This document shows positions 51,001 to 61,325 of a stretch of 64,000 nt of DNA, piece after piece; the first letter of the stretch is position 1, and each line of letters opens with the position of its first letter. Position numbers and translations under genes: made by a program. Source of the DNA: Zantedeschia hybrid cultivar (taxonomy: Eukaryota; Streptophyta; Magnoliopsida; Alismatales; Araceae). A model generated the notes under the pieces. It did not search any database, had not been told where the DNA came from, and saw nothing but the letters and a program-made list of their open reading frames with translations. The DNA lies in the NCBI GenBank assembly GCA_030544215.1, contig JARZZO010000011.1:42933001-42997000 (forward strand), given 5' to 3'.

Positions 51001-51061
51001 CAAACTCATACATGTCATCATACACAGTGTTAACATACATTTGGTTCATTATGAAATACAA
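48029..51061 (-). pseudogene. Gag-protease of the Tat/Ogre-like element (one frame, two stops)
   Basis: A single frame of about 1010 codons is broken only by TGA at 50030-50032 and TAG at 49091-49093. N-terminal to residue 343: acidic region, then Retrotrans_gag (TPEYRKYDGTSDPHDHL; KSLEGEALRWFSSLPATD; FANRWREMV). Middle part: low-complexity, ending in the Tat-type segment SKYDILQHLGKTPAKIPVL. C-terminal part: aspartic protease with LLDTGASINV and ILGRPWMD. Gag makes the particle and protease cleaves it. The stops could be simple decay or readthrough sites; LTR identity argues for a recent copy. No pol follows. Confidence 0.88.
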
Positions 51062-52041
51062 ATCCTAAGAGATTTTATATTTCACTTGGAAGGTTAACTA
51101 TGCATTATGAGTGTTGGTTTCTAACAAATCAAGTTTAAACCCTTAACGACCCTGGAATTTTTCAAAACTTGTTCGACTAGAGTTTAGTTAGGTGTCTTAA
51201 ATTTTGAAAAAAATTCTCTCAGTGACACCTATAGGTGAGCGATTGTGAATGGAAAGGCTCAATTAATTCCTCACACAAACCCGGGATCCTATTTAGGGTG
51301 GTTTCAGGTACAACCTGCTCGGCGGCCAAGTGGGAATCCCTGGCTCGCGGAGACTGACGGAGGTTCCCAACAGAATAGGACTAGTCACACCCGAGTGGAA
51401 ATCCTCAGATGGAGAGTCAAACTCTGTGGGAGAGGTAACTAGAAGTGTGATGCCGGCTCTTCCTTAAAACCCCCGCGGAGAATACCTTGAAATTAACCCA
51501 CAGTCCAGCAGACAAGAGAAGAAAAGAAAAGACAAGAGAATAGTAAACAAGAAAACAAACTAGAATGTGCAACAATGATGAAATAACAGCAGGTCATTGA
51601 ATCACAGAGAGGCCAGAAACTGGGGAGCTGGACGGCCGGAAGGCTGGCCGTCCAGGGAGCTGGACGGCCGGAGGGCTGGCCGTCCAGGGACTTGGACGGC
51701 CAAGTAGCTGGCCGTCCACTCTGGACGGCCTAGGGGCTGGCGGTCCAGGAAGCTTGGACGGCCTAGGAGCTGGTCGTCCAAGATGGACGGCCAGGACTCT
51801 GGCCGTCCACGGATCTGGACGGCCTAGGACCTGGCCGTCCAGACAGACCTGGACGGCCGAGGTGCTGGCCGTCAAGACAGGTGGACGGCCAGGACTCTGG
51901 CCGTCTAGATGCTGGACGGCCAGGAAGTGGGCCGTCCGGGAAAAAAAAAAGAAAAAAGAAAGGAAACAAACTAGAAACTTGTAAGGGTTTTTTTTTTTTA
52001 AGCTTCTTACCTTTGGTCGCGATGCGTGCAGCGAGCAAGTA
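51062..52041 (-). other. Leader of the Tat/Ogre-like element
   Basis: Non-coding, between PBS and gag. It contains the ten-unit palindrome array at 51630-51936 and homopurine stretches near 51490-51560 and 51940-51990. Confidence 0.75.
51630..51936. repeat. Ten tandem hairpins GGACGGCC-N8-GGCCGTCC
   Basis: Each unit is 24 nt: 8-bp arms and an 8-nt loop. Starts are 51630, 51662, 51694, 51723, 51755, 51785, 51817, 51851, 51882 and 51913 (period 29-34). Loop sequence varies; arms hold, with a few single changes. The array lies about 100-430 nt downstream of the PBS. Confidence 0.92.
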
Positions 52042-52062
52042 GGTGTCCCACCGTGATCGCCA
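52042..52062 (-). promoter_or_regulatory. Primer-binding site of the Tat/Ogre-like element
   Basis: TGGCGATCACGGTGGGACAC on the minus strand, six bases inside the 5' LTR end. It matches the PBS of the Tat element at 4231-4251, which supports the lineage call. Confidence 0.88.
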
Positions 52063-52068
52063 GAGGAC

Positions 52069-53741
52069 TGTAGGCGCCCGGAACGTCCCCCGCTGCGGCT
52101 GCGGGCTTCAGGCGAGGGTTCCTCCGTTCGTCTTAGCACTGTGGCAATTTAAAGGGGGTTAGAAATAAAGGACGTGATCGCCAAGAGCATTACCTTACTG
52201 TCCCTGTGCTCCGCAGGATGGTGAGGATGTGATCACGTTCTGAGGGAGCGGAAGATGGTGGTTTCCCCTTCTCTTCCTCCGGCCGGCCAGAGGAGGAGAG
52301 CTCGGTAGTCCACGCGCAGAATCTGGTAAGAGCCCCTGAAAAAAGAAGACAAACAAAGAAAAGAAATAACCCGATTAGAACTATGACATGCAGAATCTAT
52401 CCATAAAAATATAAAAATTAATTAAAATTAGAGGGAGACGCACCGGATGGGTGTTTGGGAGGGAAGGTGACCATATGTTATGGCCACCCACCTCCCGATT
52501 TTTTGTTTGAAACTTCTGGGGGTAAAGGGTGCTAAGTCATCCTAAAATGCATGCATGCAGATAGGGTGCTCGTGTGTGAAAAGTGGAATTAGGTGTTGAA
52601 AGTGGAAAGAAGAGTGAGAGAGGGAAATGTTACGGACTAGATGGAGATTGGAAATGTAATGAAGTGAAAAAGGTGAAAAGTAAAGAGGAGGTTAGGAAGA
52701 CAAGCCCATTTGGAGTGACGTTCCTCCTAAAACAGCCCTCTGACTCTTTGCCCGCTCGACTCCTCAAAGCCGACCCGCTCCGAGAAAGAAACTCCTTCTT
52801 AATCCCCTTCCCAACCCCCTTGCTCGAGGGAACCTGGGGGGTTTAAATAGATGAAGGAAAAAATAGGAGAAAATGGGGGTCTAAATCCCCGTAAATCAAC
52901 CTAGAGCTAATAGGAAGTGGTCAAGGGTCGGAGGTGGTGGGCGCGGCAGTCGCTGGAGTGGGCTGTGGTCGGAGTAGTGGGGGACGAGGGCGGCGAGTAG
53001 AGGAGATCGTGGGGAAGACGGAGTCAAGGGGGTGGTTAGGGAGTGGACGGCCAGACAACATGCCTTCTACTCTCGTGGTGGAAGGCGGCCCGGTTGGCCT
53101 TCGAAGGGGGTGGAAGGCAAGGGGTGGCCTTCGAAGGGGGTGGAAGGCAAGGGGTGGCCTTTGAAGGTGGTGGAAGGCAAGGGGGCTGGCCTTCGAAGGA
53201 GGTGTAAGGCAAGGGGTGGCCTTCGAAGGAGGTGGAAGGCAAGGGGGCTGGCCTTCGAAGGAGGTGGAAGGGAAGGGGTGGCCTTCGAAGGAGGTGGAAG
53301 GCAAGGGGTGGCCTTCGAAGGAGGTGGAAGGCGGACTGGATGGCCTTCGAGGGATGGTGGAAGACAAGGGGTGGCCTTCGAAGGGTGGTGGAAGGCGGGC
53401 TGGTTGGCCTTCCACGAAAAGGTGGTAAAAAGTGAAAAAGAAAGCTAAAAGGTGGAAGGCAAGGTAGCTGGCCTTCCAAGGGGGTAGAAGGCAGGGGGTG
53501 GCCTTCGAAGGGTGGTGGAAGGCAAGGGGTGGCCTTCGAAGGGTGGTGGAAGGCAAGGGGTGGCCTTCGAAGGAGGTAGAAGGCAAGGGGTGGCCTTCCA
53601 CGAAAAGGTGGCTAGAGTCGGGATTTGGTTAATGGGTCTGATTATTTAGTGAGAAAATGTGATGGGCTAAATGAGATGGATATAATGATGGGTTTAGATG
53701 GGGTTCATGTCCAAAAGGGTGGTCCAAAATCGGTGTCTACA
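52069..53741 (-). mobile_element. 5' LTR of the non-autonomous Tat/Ogre-like element
   Basis: 1673 bp with 16 minisatellite units (about 53090-53620). The LTR start is at 53741 next to GTGAT. Promoter signals are not obvious. Confidence 0.9.
53090..53620. repeat. 31-bp palindromic minisatellite in the 5' LTR (16 units)
   Basis: Same unit as at 44845-45275 with three more copies, which accounts for the full 93-bp LTR length difference. Open frames across it are artefacts of the repeat. Confidence 0.9.
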
Positions 53742-54540
53742 GTGATGAAAGCTTTCGTCACGTCCTCAACATCATCCTCCCTCAGGTCTTCAATCTCGTA
53801 CAAGGTCCACTCTGCAAGCTTAGCAAGGTTGATTCCTTTCTTGGTGAGGCACCCTTTAACCTCTGTGGGGTCCTTCATGATCGTCATCAACAATTATTGA
53901 CCGATGATCTTTTCCCTCATTAAAGCCATCTTATTCTTGATTTTTGGAAGGCCCAACAAAAGTTCAACCTCCTCTAGAAGAATAGTACATTCAAATTCAG
54001 GAAAAAGAAAGGTATGGGTTTGAGGATGCCATAGCTCAATCAAAGCACCCATAACTGCCTAGTCCATGTTTGGACTCTTGTAATGCTTTGCATGAACCAC
54101 TAGGCCTTGGAGATTCCACTTGGAAATAAAGGATTGCATGAAAATTTTGGTACTCGTAGCAAGTTTGCGAATCCAAGGGAGGGAGGTGAATTTCCTTGGA
54201 CCGGGAAACATAGGATATGCTTAGAGAATAGAAGGAAGAGTTATTTGAGAATTACTTGAAGAACATGAAGAACATTAAGAAAAAAAGAGGAAATTGAAGA
54301 AGAAGGATTGAAGGAAAGATGATTCAACTTACTTGGAGGTTAGGATCTCTTCCGCTTAGATGATTTTCCACCTCGGAGAGCTTCTCTAATGTCTTCTTCA
54401 TCCTCTTGCTTGAAGAACTCATCTTGCTCTTGAGTTTTCCTTCTTGAAGCCTTGAAAACCTTGAAAATCCTTGAACTTTGAAGAAAATCCTTTGCTTAAT
54501 CTCTAGATTGTGTTAGGGTTGCCTTGATACAAGTTAATGA

Positions 54541-54554
54541 AGTTTATATATAGA
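54541..54554 (-). promoter_or_regulatory. TATA box of PMD pseudogene 2
   Basis: The minus strand reads CTCTATATATAAAC about 120 bp upstream of the ATG at 54422, a typical plant TATA distance once a short 5' UTR is allowed. Confidence 0.5.
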
Positions 54555-54849
54555 GAATTGCGATCTTAGGGAGGCTTTTCTAGATTGAAAAAGGGATAAG
54601 CATGGGAAGAGTTGGAATCCGGGTGGGAATCAGCCAGAACCTGTTTCTGCGACTGAAAAGGCGTCGTTGAACAGCGACGCGTTTTAGTAGGCTTAATGGC
54701 GTTGGCTCGACAGGACGCGTTTCAGGCTTTTCTGCTATTTTACCCGAAATTCAATGTTTACCCATATTATGATGCTTAATTAAACACTTGTTTGAAGTTA
54801 CTGATGAATTTTTGAGTGCAGGAAATTCAGGAAGACTCAAATGAGGCTG

Positions 54850-54896
54850 AAAAATCCAAAAGATCCCACTGTGGCAGTGGGATCTTTTGGATTTTT
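54850..54896. repeat. Perfect hairpin with 22-bp arms and 3-nt loop
   Basis: Arms are 54850-54871 and 54875-54896, loop TGG. Arm core: AAAAGATCCCACTG. An outer GACTCA/TGAGTC pair (54834-54839 and 54898-54903) extends it. Too short for a usual plant miRNA precursor; could be a small foldback element. Confidence 0.85.
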
Positions 54897-55789
54897 ATGA
54901 GTCCCGACTGTGGCTAAGAAGACGATTATCTCTATCCCTTGTATTATTTCATGCGATTAAGTTGCATCATCATTACTATATGTTAAATATTTATTAGACT
55001 ATATCAAGGACCTTGTGATTTTAATGAAACTAAAATTTGAGTTCCCTTTCAACAAAAATGGTGATAATTCTAGAGAATTCTTACTCGCACGGATAGGCCG
55101 TTTAATTGTTAATTAGTGAGGATGATGGTTCCATTTTTGTGAAATAGTGCGTGGATAAACGAGCTTCGGCTTAGCACTGAATTACAAGAATTGGTATCTT
55201 GACTCATTAATGATAATTTAACAATATTATCTTTGATTAATTTATATTCTATTTGACTTTATATTTTTCTTTTAGTCCGGCATGCATCATGTAGGACTTT
55301 GATATAATTGTGATAAGAATTAATTACTGATTAAGTTTCAGACCATTGATCACATAATTCAAACATGATGTGAAATATTCCATTCTGAATTGAGTATCTT
55401 GATTATCTTTGAGGTTCGCTTAAAGATATTCTTGGAATTCTATCCTTTCTTGGACTCTATCTACAATATTTCTTGTTTTCTTTTAAGATCCATCATGGCT
55501 GCAGCACGTCCACATTGGTTGGCAATCGCTCCCCATGATGAAACCTGTAGTGTCTATGACCTGAGGTACTTCCCAATCCGTGGAGGTTGATCGACCTTAT
55601 TTTTCTTGTCTACCTCATCCAGACATGATTGATTCCATTGATCTCCTTGAGCTATCTTCATTGATGCTTTTGAGAAAAATTCCAATCATGTGTTGTTAAG
55701 AGCGTGTCTCATCACACCTTAGCATCATCTTTTCAGTACATTCCAATTCATTTCACTCCCTTGCAAAGACGATGCCAAGGTGAGGCAGC

Positions 55790-57078
55790 TGTAGACACGT
55801 TCATTTTAACATCATTTTGAGTAAATTTCATATCATATAATAATGCCTCAGAATGGTCTGATATTTAATCATTAGTTAATTTTTATTGATCTTTTTGGGT
55901 TAATTATCTAAATAGTATCGGGTCAGACAGACATGATTTAAGTTAATTAATTAAATTGATTTTAACTCAAATTTTAATTAAAATATGAAGAAGTATAAAA
56001 GACGTCGACATGTGTCGACGCCATTTAGAGTTTATTCATATTTTGATATTTAAATTTGAATTTTAATTAATTGATTAATTAGAGAAAAGATGTCTGCCAG
56101 GCACGACGCCATTTAGGTTCCCTACGCCGATTCTATCTCTCTTTCTGGATGTTTATCCTTATCTTAATTAGTCTAAAAGGCGACTTTCATGGGCGACGCG
56201 TTTTAGATAAATTACAGATAAAAATGAATTAATCTGTGTTTATCTGTTTGTTAGCTTGATACACTTCAAATTCTTCCATGTTAATCTATTAATAACCGCG
56301 GATGTAAAGCTTATAAATACCCAACCCCTTGGTCATTGAAAAGTTAGTGTTAGTGGTGATAATTATTGAGAGCGATAATTGAGAGCAAAGAATCTTGACG
56401 ACGACGTCCAGACGCTGAAGGATCGAGGTGCTACTGCTCCCAGGAGTCTTCATCTATTCTTCGTCCTTTCAAGAACTTCCAAGACCAAGGCTTTCCAAGG
56501 GCCATTCAATTTAGTTCTACTCTTTTCATCATATTGATTTCATCATCATATTAAGTTCAAATTTCATTCATCACATCACTCCATGCAACACACACACACT
56601 CACTGGCATTATTTTCCAATCCATATCTTAAAGGGGTTTAAAAGACCATCATACAAGTGAGTTCAATTGTTCAAGTTGCATGCTCAGAATTTCTACTAGA
56701 ATAGATACTACATCTATCTGAGTTCTCATTGTTCCTTCTTTCTTTCTTTTCACTTTCTTGTAAGGTACAAAAGGAGAATAAGAGGAGGGAATCAACAGCG
56801 AACAACAAGGAATCTGGATGATCTTCAAAACCCAATAAGCAGTCAAAGCAAGAAAAAAGATAGAAAGGGTTCTCTTTCTTCAGTCGGCTGAAGGAGGGGA
56901 ATCAAGAACTTCAACATCTCCCACATCCAAAACAGGTAGGCAATCAAACGTTTTCTTTTGAAACTTTTTAGTTAAAAGTTTCTGGCGATCACATTCACCT
57001 AGTTTTAATAGGTTTTGTTTTTCACATAAACAACATAATTTTCATGATAATTACACACTCAATTTGAGCACTCACACA
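55790..57078 (+). mobile_element. Tat/Ogre-like LTR in plus orientation
   Basis: It opens TGTAGACACGTTCATTTTAA and ends GAGCACTCACACA, aligning with the reverse complements of 4258-5417 and 61326-62537. The purine tract just upstream suggests a 3' LTR of a lost plus-strand element. Palindromes start at 55996, 56084 and 56172, exactly 88 bp apart. A PBS-like TGGCGATCAC lies inside at about 56987. Confidence 0.8.
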
Positions 57079-57545
57079 ACCAAGAAGGATAAGAAAGAGT
57101 TCCTTAAGCTTATGAGTTTGCAGACTCATAATATAATTGTTGTATTATGTGTACGTGTATGCATTTGACTGTGTGGCTCAAGTCAAACCACTGTGCTGTC
57201 CATGACCACCACCCGACATGTATATGATGTGTGTGTGTTTATTCTTTGATTATGAATCAAATTAACTAGGTTATTAGTATATATATATATATATATACGA
57301 TATATTTACTATCATCTAGGATGAGACCAAATAAATAATCTAAAACCTTCGTTTTAAAATCTAAGCCGTACCGCGAGTCATTTAGAATATACTGCGTGGC
57401 TCTCCATCAATAGTTATTAAATCTTGATTCATTGGTGGCATATTCTTCGTATTTACCCGAGATGTGCCATCATCTGATGAGAGGTCTATTGACTATGGCA
57501 TTGGTTGCCTGGAGATTGGAATAGAGGAACAGTATAGTTATCCAC
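57079..57545 (+). mobile_element. Captured copia leader fragment
   Basis: About 470 bp align with the copia leaders at 19650-20570 (reverse complement) and 25230-25800, including CTGTGCTGTCCATGACCAC, a TA microsatellite at 57277-57297 and two TTTACCC motifs. No copia LTR or gag adjoins it. It is joined on the left to a Tat LTR and on the right to Tat gag. Confidence 0.75.
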
Positions 57546-57550
57546 GTGTT

Positions 57551-60300
57551 TACCCACAATGCGGTGATTTTTTCCACTAGTACATCTTTGCTGACCATTA
57601 CCCGTTGTAGATAATCCATCAGGGCTTCTTGATGGATCTTGGATCTCTTAATCAACTCTAATATAGAAATGCGCGCTAGTGTTATATCCAGCTGTTTCAA
57701 CAAATCATAATGAGTACTAGGTATACTTTCTTCATTCTGGACCTCTTCTATCGGCTGTAATGGACCATCTCGTACCGTAGACTGGGAGAACACCTTATTG
57801 AATATTCGGCCGCTTCAGAGCACATGTTCTTCAATAGCGGAAGCTCCAGGCGTTATTTTGAGTATTGCCGAGTTGAGGAGTGGTCTGGAGGGTGTAATGG
57901 CCTGGTAAGGGCGTGTTGGTGGGTTATCTGGTGGTGGTAAGGGGACTCGGATGAGTGGTTTGGAGGTTTGTGGGTGTAGATAAACGGGTGATGGTGATGG
58001 GTTATTTAGTGGAGGTAAGGTGCGGATGAGCGGTTTAGAGGGTTGTGCGGTAGGGGATGGTATACAGAGTAATGGTTTAGATGGCATGAGGTGTGTATAG
58101 TTGACTTGCAGAGGATTGTTTGGTGAAGATATGGTGACGAAGGGTGTAATGGGTCTGATGGTGATGGGTTGTGGTTTGGGTATGCGGAGGATGCGGCGAG
58201 GCGGTTGTTCGGCAGTGCTTGATACATGACTTGTTGAATAGATAGAGGAAGAATCCTCTACTTTCCACTGTTGCCCTCTATTAGCCTCAGACTGGCTTCC
58301 CGTCAAAATGGGGGCAATTTGGTTTTGATGTTCCAGCAGCGGGTTCTGCACTATGCCCATATTCTGTAGTGTTGCTTGTTGTCCCGGAGCACTTTGGATT
58401 GGCTGTTGCTGCTGCTGCTGCTGTGGTCTTTTCGCCTTCAAGGCGGCTATGTACTTTTTCATCTCTTCCCAATCAATCCCTCGTTGATCATTGAGATCAT
58501 GAATGTAATCCTGAAAATGAAAGCAAGCATCTATTGTGTGTCCCGGTTGACGATGGAACACACAGTATCGGGACATGTCAACATTTGGTGGCCAAACAGC
58601 CCTTTCCTTCAGCAGCACTAAGGCATTGGCCGCCATAAGGGCATTTAATATATCCGTGAGGGATTCTGATAATTGGGTGTATGCCGACCTTCTGGGGCCA
58701 GGAGGTTTCCTCTGTTGTGTATAGTCATTAGGAGGAGGAACATAAGTGTAATTCGGCTGTTGCTGAGATGGATTGTATACTTGATGGGGGGAATGTTGCG
58801 GTACTGACTGAAGCTACTGAGTAGGAGGCCTATAACCCTGTTGGTTTTGGGGCCTGGGTGACTGATATGGTTGCTGATTCCTCATAAACTAGGGCTGATT
58901 ATTGTTCATTATACTGACCTGTTCATGAGACAGTGTACCCTCGGTAGTTGATCCCATAGAAGAAGAATTGGGGATAATAGACTTCCTAGGTGGAGGTCTA
59001 TTGGGTCGATGAGGATCGAAAACACTAGCAAAGGTGGAGCCTTTGAATGCATTCTAAGCATAACGCACTCTTTCATACAGATCTACCATGGTAGTCAAGT
59101 TATTCAGTGTCAGCACTAGCTTATACTGTGGGGTGGCGTTGGCAACCATCATCTTTACCAGTTCTTGTTCGGACAAATGATCTTTTATCTTTTCAGCCAT
59201 CCCTTGCCACCTAACGGCGAACACTATGAAGTCTTCATCCGGCTTCATCTTCTCATTAAACAAGTCAGTAATGGACAAGGTAGGTGCCACCCTGTCCTTG
59301 TATCTTTACAGGAATCTCTTTGACACTACGTTGAAGTTCTCTATCTCACTTGGGTCTAAAGAGAAGAACCACTCCAAAGCTAATCCCTCCAGTGATTTTC
59401 TGAAGAGGAAAGCCATCGCTTTTTTTATCATGTTGTCAAAATGATGATTCATACATGAATTCTTTGATGTAAAGGAAAGGATTGCCTATGCCATTGTACT
59501 TTCTATAGACTGGCATTTCAGAAGGCAAAAGGTGGAATATTGGCAAATGAGGGACAGAGAATTCAGGAGCGGCCTTGTTGTCCATATCCTTTTCAAGATT
59601 CTTGAACCGCTCACCCATCTGGGAAAATTTGTTAAGCAGGAGATGGGTGGTAGAATCCGCTGGTGGAGGTGGTGGTTGTTGAAAGGACTGCCTCCGCAAG
59701 TAAGCAGGTATGTGGGGGAAGTAAGGCTATGAACTGGCGGCATTTCTGCCATGCCCGAAGGCATTCTGATAAATTGGGGTTTGCGACCTAACAGGATGTG
59801 AACCGGATTGTTGAGGGCTTATGTGCCGCAGAGTGGAACATGAAGACCTTCTATGGCTTGAGTAGGGGCTTGATAAGCAGAAGGGTTAACTATGGGAGTT
59901 GGCTCGGAAGGATGCAGAGGAGCTTTCCCTTTTAGAATGGATTGGATGGCGTCAAATTGACAAAGATCCACATGATTAGACAGAGCTCCCATGAGGGTAG
60001 CGAGATCAGAAGGATGATCGGCAGAGGGCCCAGCTTGGTCTTGGGCTCTTTCAAAGGTAGGATTGGAGATGATGTGAACACGTGAATGATCGCCCAAATC
60101 TGGGTGATATTGACCATAGATCGAATTATCCTGAAACTAAAGGGCATGAGCATCTCCCTCGTGGACAGTTTGGAATTGGTCGCGATAATCAGAGATATAG
60201 GTGTCCCTTTCATCCTCAGAATAAGATGCACCATGAACTTGAGGGGCATAAGCATCTCCTCTCGTACTCGACCAAATCTTCTTGTTTGAAGGCAACCATG
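57551..60300 (-). pseudogene. Tat/Ogre-like gag (element 2), decayed
   Basis: The ATG near 60300 (MVAFKQEDLVEYE) matches the gag at 1654-3310. Retrotrans_gag is at 59699-59436 (PVYRKYNGIGNP) and 59290-59054 (DFIVFAVRWQGM; ATPQYKLVLTL). Then comes a zinc-binding region typical of the lineage at 58636-58500 (CVFHRQPGHTIDAC), a polyglutamine run and a proline-rich stretch. It ends with the pre-protease segment at 57793-57551 (HYDLLKQLDITLARISILEL). Stops and frame changes occur throughout. It extends further toward protease than element 1 but is cut at about 57550 by the copia leader fragment. Confidence 0.85.
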
Positions 60301-60302
60301 CC

Positions 60303-61300
60303 GACGGTTCTAACAAAACGTAGCATCATTGCGTTGAGATGACAATTATTTCAATCAAATTGGTACAGATTAACAACCAAGTAGATGCTTATGTTGTTTT
60401 AAAAGTTACTTGTTGGATTAATTGAGTTTTTAAACTCAAGTTCTCTCAATGGGTAGGATCTTGATTTCAATTCAATTTCCACCGTTATGCTCTACGGCTT
60501 CACTCACAACAATATGAACAACTACTTGGGACTTCAAATGGTATAACCGGCCCGATGAACAAAGAGGAATTCCTTGCTTTTGGGGACTTACGGAGGTCTT
60601 AACACCAACCACTCTAGTCTGACCGAGGGACCGACCCAGTCAAAGAGAGGTGAGGATGCTAAGAGAGGTGTTCTTATAAGAGGGAGGTGAGCCCCGATGC
60701 AAATGACCTGTAACCTGGATGGCCTCTAACGTGGGATAAGTAAATATGTAGCAAGAAGATCAATGATCCGAGTGTTAGTGACCAAGAGGGATAAGAGCTT
60801 GAATTGCGTTGCTGTTTACAGACACTATTCAAGACAGTAATCCCTTCTGTTCACAGTGACTCGGGCAGCAAGAGAGATAAAAGGGGCACTAAATCGCATC
60901 TTCTAAGGGAGACGCACTTAATGAAATGCGTCGCTCTGTACAGACACGCTTTAGGTCCCAAAAATAGCAATTAGATAGCAAAATTAGGGGCAATCCCCTC
61001 TCCAAATAATAGGATGAAAAATGGATCAACTTCTCATGCGACAACAGTTAAGTACATAGGCTAATCATACAACATCATGGATATCAATTTGAACAAAACA
61101 CACTTTCCAATACCACTTCTCAAGGCAATCAAGGGAGGGCAAAATTTTGCCACAAGGGGGTGTGCACGAGGTGCACGTGGGGATAAAAATCAAATAACCA
61201 ACCAACAAACCATCAAACGTGCTCAAGGGACACAAGCGGTGCACCGAGGGTGCCCAATGGAAGTAACAAGAGTAAAAATAAAAAAGAAACGGCAAGACAA
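60303..61300 (-). other. Leader of Tat element 2
   Basis: Aligns with 3311-4230. Non-coding. Palindromes of the dispersed family near 60795, 60893 and 60930. Confidence 0.7.
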
Positions 61301-61319
61301 GGTCCCACCATGATTTCCA
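61301..61319 (-). promoter_or_regulatory. Decayed Tat primer-binding site
   Basis: TGGAAATCATGGTGGGACC on the minus strand, differing at a few bases from the PBS at 4231-4251 and 52042-52062. Confidence 0.7.
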
Positions 61320-61325
61320 AGAAGC

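Larger units (their letters stand above)
43832..53741 (-). mobile_element. Complete non-autonomous Tat/Ogre-like LTR element (gag-protease only)
   Basis: The 9910-bp element is flanked by GTGAT at 43827-43831 and 53742-53746. LTRs at both ends open TGTAGACACCG (minus) and end GGCGCCTACA. It has a PBS at 52042-52062, gag-protease at 51061-48029 and a PPT at 45412-45425. I find no reverse transcriptase, RNase H or integrase in its 6.66-kb interior. It therefore depends on another element, like plant TR-GAG elements but with a protease. The LTRs look nearly identical apart from repeat number, so insertion was recent. Confidence 0.9.
43208..54422 (-). pseudogene. PMD pseudogene 2, split by a 9.9-kb retrotransposon
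   Basis: Exon 1 is 54422-54333 (MSSSSKRMKKTLEKLS), with donor GTAAGT at 54332. Exon 2 begins near 54240 and holds PMD motifs (ALIELWHPQTHTFLFPEF, then EEVELLLGLP). It is open to 53747. The element at 43832-53741 interrupts it. After removing the element and one GTGAT copy, the same frame continues from 43831 through GRYIGTAILAYLYSGLSAAS, the PMD C-terminal helix region, to a stop at 43208. In-frame stops occur near 54056 (TAG), 53896 (TAA) and 43490 (TGA), so the gene was probably already dead or has decayed since. A TATA box lies near 54548. Confidence 0.78.
54423..55789. other. Upstream flank of PMD pseudogene 2, non-coding
   Basis: No gene seen. It holds a TATA box near 54548, palindromes of the dispersed family near 54656 and 54692, and a perfect hairpin at 54850-54896. 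An A/T-rich part ends in a purine-rich stretch (AAGGTGAGGCAGC) directly before the LTR at 55790. The right part may be the 3' end of a plus-strand Tat element. Confidence 0.5.

Noticed and set aside
55390..55590. 66-residue open frame upstream of the Tat LTR
   Set aside because: No family resemblance that I can recognise, hydrophobic A/T-rich start, and no supporting context.
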